Assembly (NCBI RefSeq): GCF_001650735.1
Contig: NZ_LXVY01000005.1
Coordinates: 181,828 to 245,827, forward strand
Reading direction: 5' to 3'
Origin: Sphingomonas sp. TDK1
GTDB taxonomy: Bacteria > Pseudomonadota > Alphaproteobacteria > Sphingomonadales > Sphingomonadaceae
DNA: 64,000 nucleotides
Of the stretch, positions 34,465 through 42,225 are shown in pieces. Under the pieces are notes generated by a model. That model was not told where the DNA came from. It saw only the letters and a list, made by a program, of their open reading frames with translations, and searched no databases. Position 1 is the first letter of the stretch. Each line of letters opens with the position of its first letter. The translations under genes and the position numbers were made by a program.

Positions 34465-35139
34465 GTGCGGGTGCTGATGATCGAGGACGACCAGCCGCTC
34501 GCCGATGCGCTGACCGAGGCGCTGAAGCGACGCGGCGTGCAGAGCGACGTGGCGTCCAATCTCGCCGACGGCCGGCAGATGCTGGCAGCCGCACGCTATG
34601 CCGCGCTGTTGCTCGATTTGGGGCTCCCCGATGGCGACGGGCTCGCGCTTGTCCGCACCCTTCGGGCGCAGAACGACCCCATTCCCGTGATCGCCGTCTC
34701 CGCCCGCAGCGCGCTGGACGCCCGCATCGCCGGGCTGAATGCGGGTGCGGACGACTATGTCGTCAAGCCGTTCGACGTTGACGAGCTCACCGCGCGACTC
34801 CACGCCGTGCTGCGGCGGCAGGGCGCGTTGGCGGGCGCGGAACTGCGCTTCGGCAATGTCCGCTTCGACACTGCTTCGGGCGACCTGATGGTGGCGGATG
34901 CGCCGGTAATCCTCACGGCGCGGGAACGGCAGTTCGCCGCGCTGCTGCTCCGCCGGTTCGGACAGGTGGTCAGCAAGCAGCTTGCCGAGGACCAGCTCTA
35001 CGGCCTTACCGAGCCGGTGGGGTCGAACGCGCTGGAAGTGCAGGCCTATCGACTGCGGCGCAAGCTGGAGGCCGCGGGCGCCACGCTGCGGATCGAAACG
35101 ATCCGGGGTGTGGGCTATATGATGCGCGACGCCACGTGA
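34465..35139 (+). CDS. OmpR-family response regulator, metal-efflux associated
   Basis: A 224-residue two-component regulator with GTG start. The receiver domain has the acidic pocket (MIEDDQPLAD), phospho-acceptor Asp51 (LLLDLGLPDGDG), and the switch Lys in DDYVVKPFDVDEL. The C-terminal winged helix is of OmpR type (LTARERQFAALLLRRFGQVVSKQ, NALEVQAYRLRRKLEAAGATLRIETIRGVGYMM). It is divergent from the HME-RND operon and 35 nt before its sensor gene, an arrangement like CusRS or CzcRS, so control of efflux is likely. Confidence 0.92.
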   Translation: MRVLMIEDDQPLADALTEALKRRGVQSDVASNLADGRQMLAAARYAALLLDLGLPDGDGLALVRTLRAQNDPIPVIAVSARSALDARIAGLNAGADDYVVKPFDVDELTARLHAVLRRQGALAGAELRFGNVRFDTASGDLMVADAPVILTARERQFAALLLRRFGQVVSKQLAEDQLYGLTEPVGSNALEVQAYRLRRKLEAAGATLRIETIRGVGYMMRDAT

Positions 35140-35174
35140 TGGCCCGCCGCGTCCGGCCGCGATAGAGCCGACTC

Positions 35175-36545
35175 ATGAAGTTCTGGCCGCGTTCGCTGAT
35201 CGCCCGAATCCTGCTGCTCGAGCTGGGCGCCATCGCGATTGCCGCCGTGGCGTTGCCGATGCTGCTCACCTCCTTCCTGCGCGACGAAGCCAGCCGGTAC
35301 GAGCAGCGTATCCTTGGCGAGCAGGCCCGGGCCATCGCCCACGGGGTCACCTCGGGCGCGGAGGGCCCCCGGGTGCGCCTCGATCCGGTACTCACGCACC
35401 TCTATGCCTCTCCCTATGACGGGCGGGCCTATGTCGTCACAGACGGGGTCGGACGCACCTTTGCCGAAAGCCCCTATGCCGATCTCGTGCCCTGGCGCGG
35501 CGCGCCGCGAAAGGGTGTGCAGGTCGCGTTCCGGGCCGGCGCCTTTGTCGGTGTCAGCCAGCCGGTGCGCGCCGGTGCACAGCGCATCTGGGTGATCGTG
35601 ACGCAGGATCGCACCGGCCCCGGCGCGATCCTGGACGATGTCGTCCACGGCTTTATCCGCCGCTACGATCCGGTGCTCGTCTCGATCCTGCTGTTGCTGC
35701 CGCTGATCAACAGCGCGCTGATCGCGCGGCTGTTCTTCGCGGTACGGGATGCTTCGCAACAGGCGGCGGCGATCGGCTCGCACAATCTGGGCGTGCGGCT
35801 CGACGAGGCGGCGCTGCCGCTGGAGGTGGCGCCGCTCGCCCATGCCACCAACGATCTGCTGGCACGCCTTCAGGCGAGCTTCCGCAACCAGTCCGAGTTC
35901 GTGGCGAATGTAGCGCACGAGCTGCGCACCCCGCTGACCGTACACCGCGTCGAGCTGGAGGCCGTGGAAGACCCGGCGCTCCGCGCCCGTCTGCGCAGCT
36001 CGGTGGACCGGCTGAGCCACGTTGTCGCCCAGGTGCAGGATCTCGCCACGCTGGAGGTGATGGCGGAAGACCGTTTCGAGACGTTCGACGCCGGGCGGCT
36101 CGCCCAGGAAACGATCGGCCTGCACGCGCCCCAGATCTTCGCGGCGGGCGACACGATCGCGCTGGACGCACCGGACGCACCCGTGCTGGTGCGCGGAAAC
36201 CCCGTGCTCGCCGGGCTCGCGCTGGCCAACCTGATCACCAACGCCAGTCGCCACACGCCCGCCGGCACCGCGATCGAGATACTGGTCGCCCCGGACGGCG
36301 TCCTGCTGGTCCGTGACGACGGTCCCGGCATCGCGGCCTCCAACCCGCAAGACGCCACCGAACGCTATTGGCGCGCCGATCACCAGCGCTCCGATGGCGC
36401 CGGTCTCGGCCTGTCGATCGTCCGCCGGATCATGGACGTGCACAAGGGCCGGCTGGTAGTGCAGAGCCGGTCGGGCGAAGGCACCTGCATATCGCTCCGC
36501 TTTCCGCTCGCGCCGGCGGAGGCGGATGTCACCAGCCCGTCGTGA
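35175..36545 (+). CDS. Sensor histidine kinase, metal-efflux associated
   Basis: A 456-residue inner-membrane kinase. Two membrane helices (LIARILLLELGAIAIAAVALPMLL and YDPVLVSILLLLPLINSALIARLFF) flank a periplasmic domain of about 140 residues. A HAMP-like segment, then the phospho-acceptor His248 (FVANVAHELRTPLTV) and the ATPase domain with N box (LANLITNASRHTP), G1 (LVRDDGPGIAAS) and G2 (GAGLGLSIVRRIM). It follows the response regulator and is its likely partner. The last 17 bp overlap the end of the opposing TonB receptor gene. Confidence 0.92.
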   Translation: MKFWPRSLIARILLLELGAIAIAAVALPMLLTSFLRDEASRYEQRILGEQARAIAHGVTSGAEGPRVRLDPVLTHLYASPYDGRAYVVTDGVGRTFAESPYADLVPWRGAPRKGVQVAFRAGAFVGVSQPVRAGAQRIWVIVTQDRTGPGAILDDVVHGFIRRYDPVLVSILLLLPLINSALIARLFFAVRDASQQAAAIGSHNLGVRLDEAALPLEVAPLAHATNDLLARLQASFRNQSEFVANVAHELRTPLTVHRVELEAVEDPALRARLRSSVDRLSHVVAQVQDLATLEVMAEDRFETFDAGRLAQETIGLHAPQIFAAGDTIALDAPDAPVLVRGNPVLAGLALANLITNASRHTPAGTAIEILVAPDGVLLVRDDGPGIAASNPQDATERYWRADHQRSDGAGLGLSIVRRIMDVHKGRLVVQSRSGEGTCISLRFPLAPAEADVTSPS

Positions 36546-38937
36546 TTCCGATCCGCACGTTGCGGGGCCGCAGCGGCGTCAACTGGTCGCGCAGGCTCAG
36601 GCTGAAGGGATTGCCGAAGGCGAACTGGTTGGCCCGGCGATCGGTGAGATTGTTCAGCGTGACGCTCAGCGTCGCCTTGCCCAGCCGGATCGTCCCAAAG
36701 GCATCGGCGGTCCAGTAGCGGCCCTGGCTCACGTCGAGAAAGTCACCGGTTCCCAGCACCGATCGGCCCGTATAGTCGGTCGCGACGCCGATCCGCGGCT
36801 GGCTGGGCAGTCCCTCCCAGCCATAGGACAGCGCGGCATGGGCAGCGAAAGGCGGCGTCTCCGGCAACCGCCTATTGTTCCGCTTCGACAGGTTGGCGAT
36901 CGGCCCTTCGACATGATTGTCGGTGAACAGGAACGAGGCCTGCGCCCGCAGCCCCCGCACCGGCACCCAGTCGAGAGTACCTTCCACCGCCAGGATCTTC
37001 GCATCGCCGATATTGGCCGTGTAGGGCTGGCCACGCTGGGTGATCAGGTCTGCCTGCACATTCTCCCACCAGGCGGCGGAGATGCTGCCCGACGCGGCCA
37101 GGCCGGTCTCGCCGCGCCGCAACTTGCGCAGCCCCGCTTCCGCCACGGTGATCGCATCCGGCTTGTAGTCGGCGATGCGACCGACCCCCGGCGCCACCGC
37201 GAGACCACCGGTGCGGTAGCCTGTCTGGAAGCGGGCGAACAGCGCGAGATCCGCCGCGAGACGCCAGGAGGCGGCAACGGTCGGATCGAGGCGCCGCGTC
37301 AGTCGCCCCTTCACGAAGCTTGAGGGCCGCGCCTGGGCGGATGGATCGCCATCGGTTCGCGCGACGGAGTAGCGGGCGCCGGCGGTAATTGAAATGCGCG
37401 GCGTCAGCGCCAGCGTCGCCTCGCCGAAGGCGGACCCCGCATTGGTCACGTTGGTAACACCGACGATGCTTGCGTCGCGCCCCGCCTGCGTCACCGTGCG
37501 GGTCAGCACGTCTCGGTCGCTGACGAGCGTGAAACCCGCGACCCAACTGCTGCCGTTCGGCAGCGAGCGCGATAGCCGCGCCTCCTGGCTGAGCAGCGCC
37601 TTGTCGTGGTTCGCGCGATACAGTGTCCGCGGGCCGGTCACCGTTCCGCGGGCATTGCGGGTGGTCGCATCGAAGGTCTCGCGCGTATCGTACTCGGTGA
37701 TCCCGCTGGCGGAGACGAAGCGCAGGCCGCTGTCCCAGTCCTTGCTGACGACCACCCGACCGAACAGCAGCGCGTTGTCGAACGGCTGCGCGACCAGCGT
37801 GCGCCGCGCGAGCGTACTCTCGATCCGCTCGGCATATTGGCCATCGGCAGCGTCGATCCATTGTCCCGCGCCGCTCGCCTCCACCTGCCACCCATCGCCC
37901 GGCACGATCCGCAGCGCGGCTCGGAGGCCGCTGGTGTTGCTGCGGTTGACGTCCTGTAGCTTGCGATCCGTGTCGCGGATATACCCGCCTTCGCGCAGAT
38001 GATAGCCGACCAGCCGGAGCCCCGCCGCGTCGCGGATCAGCGGCAGGTTGAGCATGCCGGCCAGGTCGTACCCCGGCTCGGCCCCTCCGGTAGAGGTGAC
38101 GCCCGCGGTAGCGGCGGTAGTGACCCGGTCCAGTTGCACCGGATTCGACGTCAGGCGGATCACGCCGCCGATCGCGCCCGATCCGTAGAGCGTTCCCTGC
38201 GGTCCCTCGAGCACTTCCACGCTCGCCATGTCATACAGCCGGAGGCCGGGCTCGGGACCGGAATAATTTAGCTGCACGTCGTCGAGATAGACGCTGGTCG
38301 GCGCCTGGGTGCTGCCGTTGAAACTGCTGTCCGCGATACCGCGGATGAACACTTTATTGCGCCCCGCGCCCAGCTGGGTGCTCTGCAGGATCGGCACCTG
38401 GTGTGCAGCATCGCTGAGCGTACCCGTCGCGGTGGCAGGCAGGCTGGTCGCATCGGCCACCTGGGTGAGGCTGCCCGGGTAGCGCAGCAGCAGAACGCGC
38501 TGCTTGCTGGCAGTGACGATGATATCGGGCCCATGCACCGGCGCCGATGGATCGACGGGCTGCACTGTCGGTGCAGCCGCTGGCGGGGTACGGCGCATCG
38601 GTGCACGCTCGATCCGGTATCCACCGCCGCGAAGCGCGCGCGCCCGGTAGCCCGTACCCCGGAGCAACTGCCGCAGCGCCGCTTCCACGCTGCCCGCGCC
38701 GCGCACAGCGGAGGTCGGGACTGCTCGCAACCCGCTATCGGTGCTGACGATGTCTACCCCGGTTAGCCGCGCCAACTGTCCGATCGCGACGTCCAGGGTG
38801 GACGGGGGAAGCGTGATCGTGCTGCGCTGGGCCAGAGCAGGCGGGGCCGCTGCTCCCAACAGGAGCGCGAGGCTAAGGGGCGCGAGGCTAAGGGGCGCGA
38901 GCCCCCTGCGGTTCCAGAATCCACTGATCGCCGTCAC
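36529..38937 (-). CDS. TonB-dependent receptor with N-terminal signalling (STN) domain
   Basis: An 802-residue FecA-type receptor. A GTG start at 38937 lies within the FecR gene; a signal peptide with the duplicated LAPLSLAPLSLALLL core follows. The STN domain spans about residues 38-115 (ITLPPSTLDVAIGQLARLTGVDIVS, AALRQLLRGTGYRARALRGGGYRIER). The plug has IIVTASKQRVLLLRYPGSL and VEVLEGPQGTLYGSGAIGGVIRLTS, and the barrel follows. STN domains relay ligand occupancy to FecR and then to the sigma factor. Ligand unknown; iron chelates are typical. The C-terminus ends RNVRIGITTGW and overlaps the sensor kinase gene by 17 bp. Confidence 0.93.
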   Translation of the reverse strand: MTAISGFWNRRGLAPLSLAPLSLALLLGAAAPPALAQRSTITLPPSTLDVAIGQLARLTGVDIVSTDSGLRAVPTSAVRGAGSVEAALRQLLRGTGYRARALRGGGYRIERAPMRRTPPAAAPTVQPVDPSAPVHGPDIIVTASKQRVLLLRYPGSLTQVADATSLPATATGTLSDAAHQVPILQSTQLGAGRNKVFIRGIADSSFNGSTQAPTSVYLDDVQLNYSGPEPGLRLYDMASVEVLEGPQGTLYGSGAIGGVIRLTSNPVQLDRVTTAATAGVTSTGGAEPGYDLAGMLNLPLIRDAAGLRLVGYHLREGGYIRDTDRKLQDVNRSNTSGLRAALRIVPGDGWQVEASGAGQWIDAADGQYAERIESTLARRTLVAQPFDNALLFGRVVVSKDWDSGLRFVSASGITEYDTRETFDATTRNARGTVTGPRTLYRANHDKALLSQEARLSRSLPNGSSWVAGFTLVSDRDVLTRTVTQAGRDASIVGVTNVTNAGSAFGEATLALTPRISITAGARYSVARTDGDPSAQARPSSFVKGRLTRRLDPTVAASWRLAADLALFARFQTGYRTGGLAVAPGVGRIADYKPDAITVAEAGLRKLRRGETGLAASGSISAAWWENVQADLITQRGQPYTANIGDAKILAVEGTLDWVPVRGLRAQASFLFTDNHVEGPIANLSKRNNRRLPETPPFAAHAALSYGWEGLPSQPRIGVATDYTGRSVLGTGDFLDVSQGRYWTADAFGTIRLGKATLSVTLNNLTDRRANQFAFGNPFSLSLRDQLTPLRPRNVRIGITTGW
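38867..38896. repeat. 15-bp perfect tandem duplication at the fecR/receptor overlap
   Basis: GCGAGGCTAAGGGGC occurs twice in tandem (38867-38881 and 38882-38896), followed by another partial GCGAG. It adds five residues (LAPLS) to the hydrophobic core of the receptor's signal peptide and includes the fecR TAG stop (38888-38890). Confidence 0.85.
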
Positions 38938-39853
38938 GGCGCCACGTCGCGCCGATCAATTCGGCCAAGCGCGGCACATCGCGGTCGGCGATGCCCGAGA
39001 AATGAACGACACCCGTGAACGGCCTTTCCGAGAGCGTGCCCCGCAGAGCGATTTCGGTGCCGTAAAGCCGTTTCAGCGACCCTGCAACCTCACCCAAGGG
39101 TTGCCCTGCAAAGCTCAGACGTCCGCTGCGCCAGCCGCCGATCAGATCGGTTGCGACGCGGGTGCGCGCCAGGCCGGTGCCGTCGTCCCGCGCGGAAAGC
39201 GCATCGCCCGGGTGCAGCGTCGTCGCCGCGCCGCCGGCCTGGAACGCCACGGAACCTTCAGACACCGCGACGGTCATGTACCCGGCGACATGGCTCACAT
39301 TGAACACGGTGCCGAGATCCTGCACCGCAACGCCGCCCACCTTCAGCGTGAACGGCGCCGCAGCATCGTGCCGCACCTGGAACAATGCCTCGCCGCGATC
39401 GAGCGTCGCGACCCGCGGGTTGGCACGATCCAGCGTCAGCCGGGTGCCACCGCTCAGTTCGATGCGGGTGCCGTCGTCCAGTGCGATCGTCTGGCGTTGA
39501 CCGTCGCGCGTCGCGACCTGATAGGTCTGCGCCCGCGGCTGGACGGTCGGCACGATCGCCAGCGCCACTGCGGCCGCCGCCGCGACGCCGCCGCCCCACC
39601 AGAGCCAGCGGCGCGGCGCGGGGAGATTGTCGTTGCCGGCCTCTGGAAGCGGTTCCGGGAAGCGCGCGGCGACGATCAACCGGTCCGCCGCCGCGACCCG
39701 ATCATAGGCGTCTGCATGGGCGGGGCTTTCCTCCAGCCAGGCGATGAACGCAGCCCAGCAGGCCTCGTCCGCTTCCGCCAGCCGGAGCTGCCAAGCGATC
39801 GCCCTTTCGGTCGCGTCTGTCGTTTCAACCTGCAAGGTCGGAACCCCTTTCAT
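38888..39853 (-). CDS. FecR-family anti-sigma / sigma regulator
   Basis: A 321-residue inner-membrane regulator. The cytoplasmic N-terminus binds the sigma factor (ERAIAWQLRLAEADEACWAAFIAWLEESPAHADAYDRV, a DUF4880-like motif). One membrane helix (LWWGGGVAAAAAVALAIVPTV) leads to the periplasmic FecR domain (YQVATRDGQRQTIALDDGTRIELSGGTRLTL, VQDLGTVFNVSHVAGYMTVAVSEGSVAF) and a C-terminal STN-like domain. Its start overlaps the sigma gene by 29 bp and its stop lies 50 bp inside the receptor gene. It transmits the receptor signal to the sigma factor. Confidence 0.93.
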   Translation of the reverse strand: MKGVPTLQVETTDATERAIAWQLRLAEADEACWAAFIAWLEESPAHADAYDRVAAADRLIVAARFPEPLPEAGNDNLPAPRRWLWWGGGVAAAAAVALAIVPTVQPRAQTYQVATRDGQRQTIALDDGTRIELSGGTRLTLDRANPRVATLDRGEALFQVRHDAAAPFTLKVGGVAVQDLGTVFNVSHVAGYMTVAVSEGSVAFQAGGAATTLHPGDALSARDDGTGLARTRVATDLIGGWRSGRLSFAGQPLGEVAGSLKRLYGTEIALRGTLSERPFTGVVHFSGIADRDVPRLAELIGATWRRDGDQWILEPQGARAP

Positions 39854-40382
39854 GATCGAGACGACGCGACAGGACGGAATCCGCACTGCCGGAGTCGAGA
39901 CGGTCCTGAATTTTCTTATAGGCACGTTGCAGCAATTTCTCGACGCCGCTCACGCTGATACCCAGTTGCTCGGCAATCGCGCGCTGCGGCCGTTCCTCGA
40001 GGCGGAACAGGCGCAGGGCCGTTGCCATTCGCTCGGGCATCTCGGCGATCGCCTCTTCCACCGCCTGCCATTCGCTGCGGGCGACCAGCGTACGCTCGGC
40101 ATCAGGCACTTCCTCGGCACCGGGCTGCGTCTCCATCCAGCCAGCGTCGCGATTGCCGCGCCGGCCTGCAGCGATGCGGCGATCGGTGGCAAGGTTGGCG
40201 GCGATGCGATAGAGGAACGCTGCCGGTTGCGCGATCGGTTGCGCCGCCAGCTGGTCGATCCGCAGCCACATGTCCTGCAGCGCGTCTTCGGCATCTTCCC
40301 GATTGCCCAGCCGAGCGAGGAGCAGCCGCAACAGCATCGGCCGTTGCGCCAAAAATACTGCCTTCAGCCCGTCTTCACGCAC
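39825..40382 (-). CDS. FecI-type ECF sigma factor
   Basis: A 185-residue extracytoplasmic-function sigma factor. GTG at 40382 was chosen because it starts the conserved helix (VREDGLKAVFLAQRPMLLRLLLARLGNREDAEDALQDMWLRI, region 2) and has GGAA upstream. Region 4 is EMPERMATALRLFRLEERPQRAIAEQLGISVSGVEKLLQRAYKKIQ. It heads the fecI-fecR-receptor operon, and 22 bp separate it from the upstream YdjC gene, which may therefore be co-transcribed. It should direct expression of the receptor in response to its ligand. Confidence 0.92.
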   Translation of the reverse strand: MREDGLKAVFLAQRPMLLRLLLARLGNREDAEDALQDMWLRIDQLAAQPIAQPAAFLYRIAANLATDRRIAAGRRGNRDAGWMETQPGAEEVPDAERTLVARSEWQAVEEAIAEMPERMATALRLFRLEERPQRAIAEQLGISVSGVEKLLQRAYKKIQDRLDSGSADSVLSRRLDHERGSDLAG

Positions 40383-40404
40383 CAGGTTCCGTTTCCCTGA
40401 GTGG

Positions 40405-41208
40405 TCAGGCGGGAAACGCCAGCCCCTCGGCAGCAGCCATGTCGGCGATCGGCAAGCGGTGCAAGGCCTTGGCTTCGCGAATTCGCGCCGATGCGATGGT
40501 ATCTCCCGCACGCTCGCCAGCGCCGGGGTGGCACATCACCAGATGCATATGCCCCGGCTGGCGCAGGAAGCGCGGAAACAACGTCGCATAGTCGCGGCGG
40601 AAATCATAATGGCCGGCAAAGCCCTGATTGGTCCGCAAGCCAAGCTGTGCGGCAGATCGGCGCATGCCCCGGCTGTGCCACGCACTTCCGATCGCCTTGC
40701 CGGCAAAAGGCCGCAGCAGCATCGCCGCAGCATCGTCGGTGCAGTCGCGCACCCAGGCATTAGGCGCGCGGCCCAGCGTTTCCGCCAGCACCAAATCGCG
40801 GATGCCAGGCAGGGCGTGAGCATGCTGATGTCCGTCCACGAAAGCGGGCGGGCGACGAAGCGCGGCGAAAAAGGCATCGAACTGTGCCGAGATTTCCATG
40901 GCGATCTCGTCCAGCGGCACGCTCCAGCGGCCGGCGGCGCGAGTCAGCGGATCAATCTCCGGCATGCGACCGTCGGGCGCGAAGCGCGGCATCGCGGTGC
41001 GCGGCGTCTCGCCGGTGAGCGTCAGATGCAGGCCGATCTCCACATGCGCCGGCACGTCCGCCAGCATCCGCGCATCCTCCATCCAGCCAGGCATCACCGT
41101 CATGCAGCTGACGGCGTTGATCTTCCCCGCCTGGGCCAGCGATACGATCGCGGCGCTGATCGCCGGCGAATAGGCGAAGTCGTCAGAGCAGAGGATGAGA
41201 CGGGACAA
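40405..41208 (-). CDS. ChbG/HpnK (YdjC-type) carbohydrate deacetylase
   Basis: A 267-residue metal-dependent deacetylase acting on N-acetylated sugars. The start is a TTG (41208) with AGGAC upstream and the family N-terminus SRLILCSDDFAYSPA. Metal and catalytic motifs are CSDDF, HVEIGLHLTLTGE and VDGHQHAHALPGI, and HLVMCHPGAG near the end. HpnK acts on hopanoid sugars and ChbG on chito-oligosaccharides. It overlaps the GT2 gene by 26 bp, so the two probably modify the same glycan or lipid. Confidence 0.88.
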   Translation of the reverse strand: MSRLILCSDDFAYSPAISAAIVSLAQAGKINAVSCMTVMPGWMEDARMLADVPAHVEIGLHLTLTGETPRTAMPRFAPDGRMPEIDPLTRAAGRWSVPLDEIAMEISAQFDAFFAALRRPPAFVDGHQHAHALPGIRDLVLAETLGRAPNAWVRDCTDDAAAMLLRPFAGKAIGSAWHSRGMRRSAAQLGLRTNQGFAGHYDFRRDYATLFPRFLRQPGHMHLVMCHPGAGERAGDTIASARIREAKALHRLPIADMAAAEGLAFPA

Positions 41209-42058
41209 GCACAGGTCCTTCGATATGCTGATATTGGCGCTCGCGGATGCGGTTGCTCAGCAACCGGCGGCGTTGCAGACGGCGTGCCAGGTAGGTGTAG
41301 AAGAACCAGTCGCCGGCGATCGGCGCGGCCGCCGAGTAGAGCAGGCGCTCGAACAGCGTCCAGCGGATCGAATCCCGATCGCGTTCGCGCAGCGAGGGCG
41401 TGCACCAGAGCTCTGCCGAATAGCCCATTCGACCCTTGCGCATCACGCGATGAATCACCTCGTGATCCTCAAGCACGAAATTCCAGCGCGCGGCGTCGAA
41501 GCCGCCCGCTGCGCGGAGTGCGCGCGTGCAAAAGGCCTGGCCCGCGCCACCCGCATGGCACTGCCCGGGCAGCAACCGCGCCGCGGCGAGGAAGCGCGCA
41601 GCCTCCGTTACCCGCGCCGGGTCGCTGATCTCCGGCGCGACGAAATAGGCCCCGGCGACGACATGGCCCGGGCGCGACAGGATCGCTTCCGCGGCGTCCA
41701 GATAATGCGGCGGGTAGACGGTATCGGCGTCGCAGGTTGCGACCCACCGCGTTCGCACCCAGGCGAGCCCGGCGCGCAGTGCCGCGACCTTGCCCGGCAC
41801 GCGCTCGGTGATCAGCATATAGTCCAGCTTATGGGCGCGGCAGGCGGCTTCCGCTACGGCTGCGCTATCGTCGGTGGAGCCGTTGTCGACCAGCACCAGC
41901 GTGAAGGGCCTGGTCTGCGCGGCGAGGCTCCGGATCGTCGCGTGGAGATAGTCACGCTCGTTGAAGAACGGGATCAGCACCGTCCAGGCGCGATCGCTCC
42001 CTTGGGGCTGGCCTTCAAACGGGTCCTTCGCAAGATCCAGAAACATTGCCGCATGCAT
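41183..42058 (-). CDS. GT2 family glycosyltransferase
   Basis: A 291-residue enzyme with the GT-A fold. The nucleotide-sugar motif is WTVLIPFFNERDYLHATIRSLAAQT, then LVLVDNGSTDDS, the DxD motif WVATCDADTVYPPHYLD, GGAGQAFCTRALRAAGGFD and the ED motif NFVLEDHEVIHRV. No clear membrane helix is seen, though the C-terminus (RLQRRRLLSNRIRE) is basic and may sit on the membrane. Two ATGs (42058, 42046) are possible; neither has a strong ribosome-binding site. Coupled to the deacetylase downstream; divergent from an ArnT-like enzyme. Product inferred to be an envelope glycolipid. Confidence 0.88.
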   Translation of the reverse strand: MHAAMFLDLAKDPFEGQPQGSDRAWTVLIPFFNERDYLHATIRSLAAQTRPFTLVLVDNGSTDDSAAVAEAACRAHKLDYMLITERVPGKVAALRAGLAWVRTRWVATCDADTVYPPHYLDAAEAILSRPGHVVAGAYFVAPEISDPARVTEAARFLAAARLLPGQCHAGGAGQAFCTRALRAAGGFDAARWNFVLEDHEVIHRVMRKGRMGYSAELWCTPSLRERDRDSIRWTLFERLLYSAAAPIAGDWFFYTYLARRLQRRRLLSNRIRERQYQHIEGPVLVPSHPLL

Positions 42059-42225
42059 CCCATCGAGTCGAATGGGCGCAGAACACCGCCACCAGAATCA
42101 GGGGCGGACAAATGCTTGCCGCGGCCTGGTGCCTGGTCTGGCCAGTTCCTCCCCACCCGATCGAAAGACGATGTCTGCGGCACCGATCCACACGCCCCGC
42201 ACGGAAAAATTTCGTTCCGGTTAAA

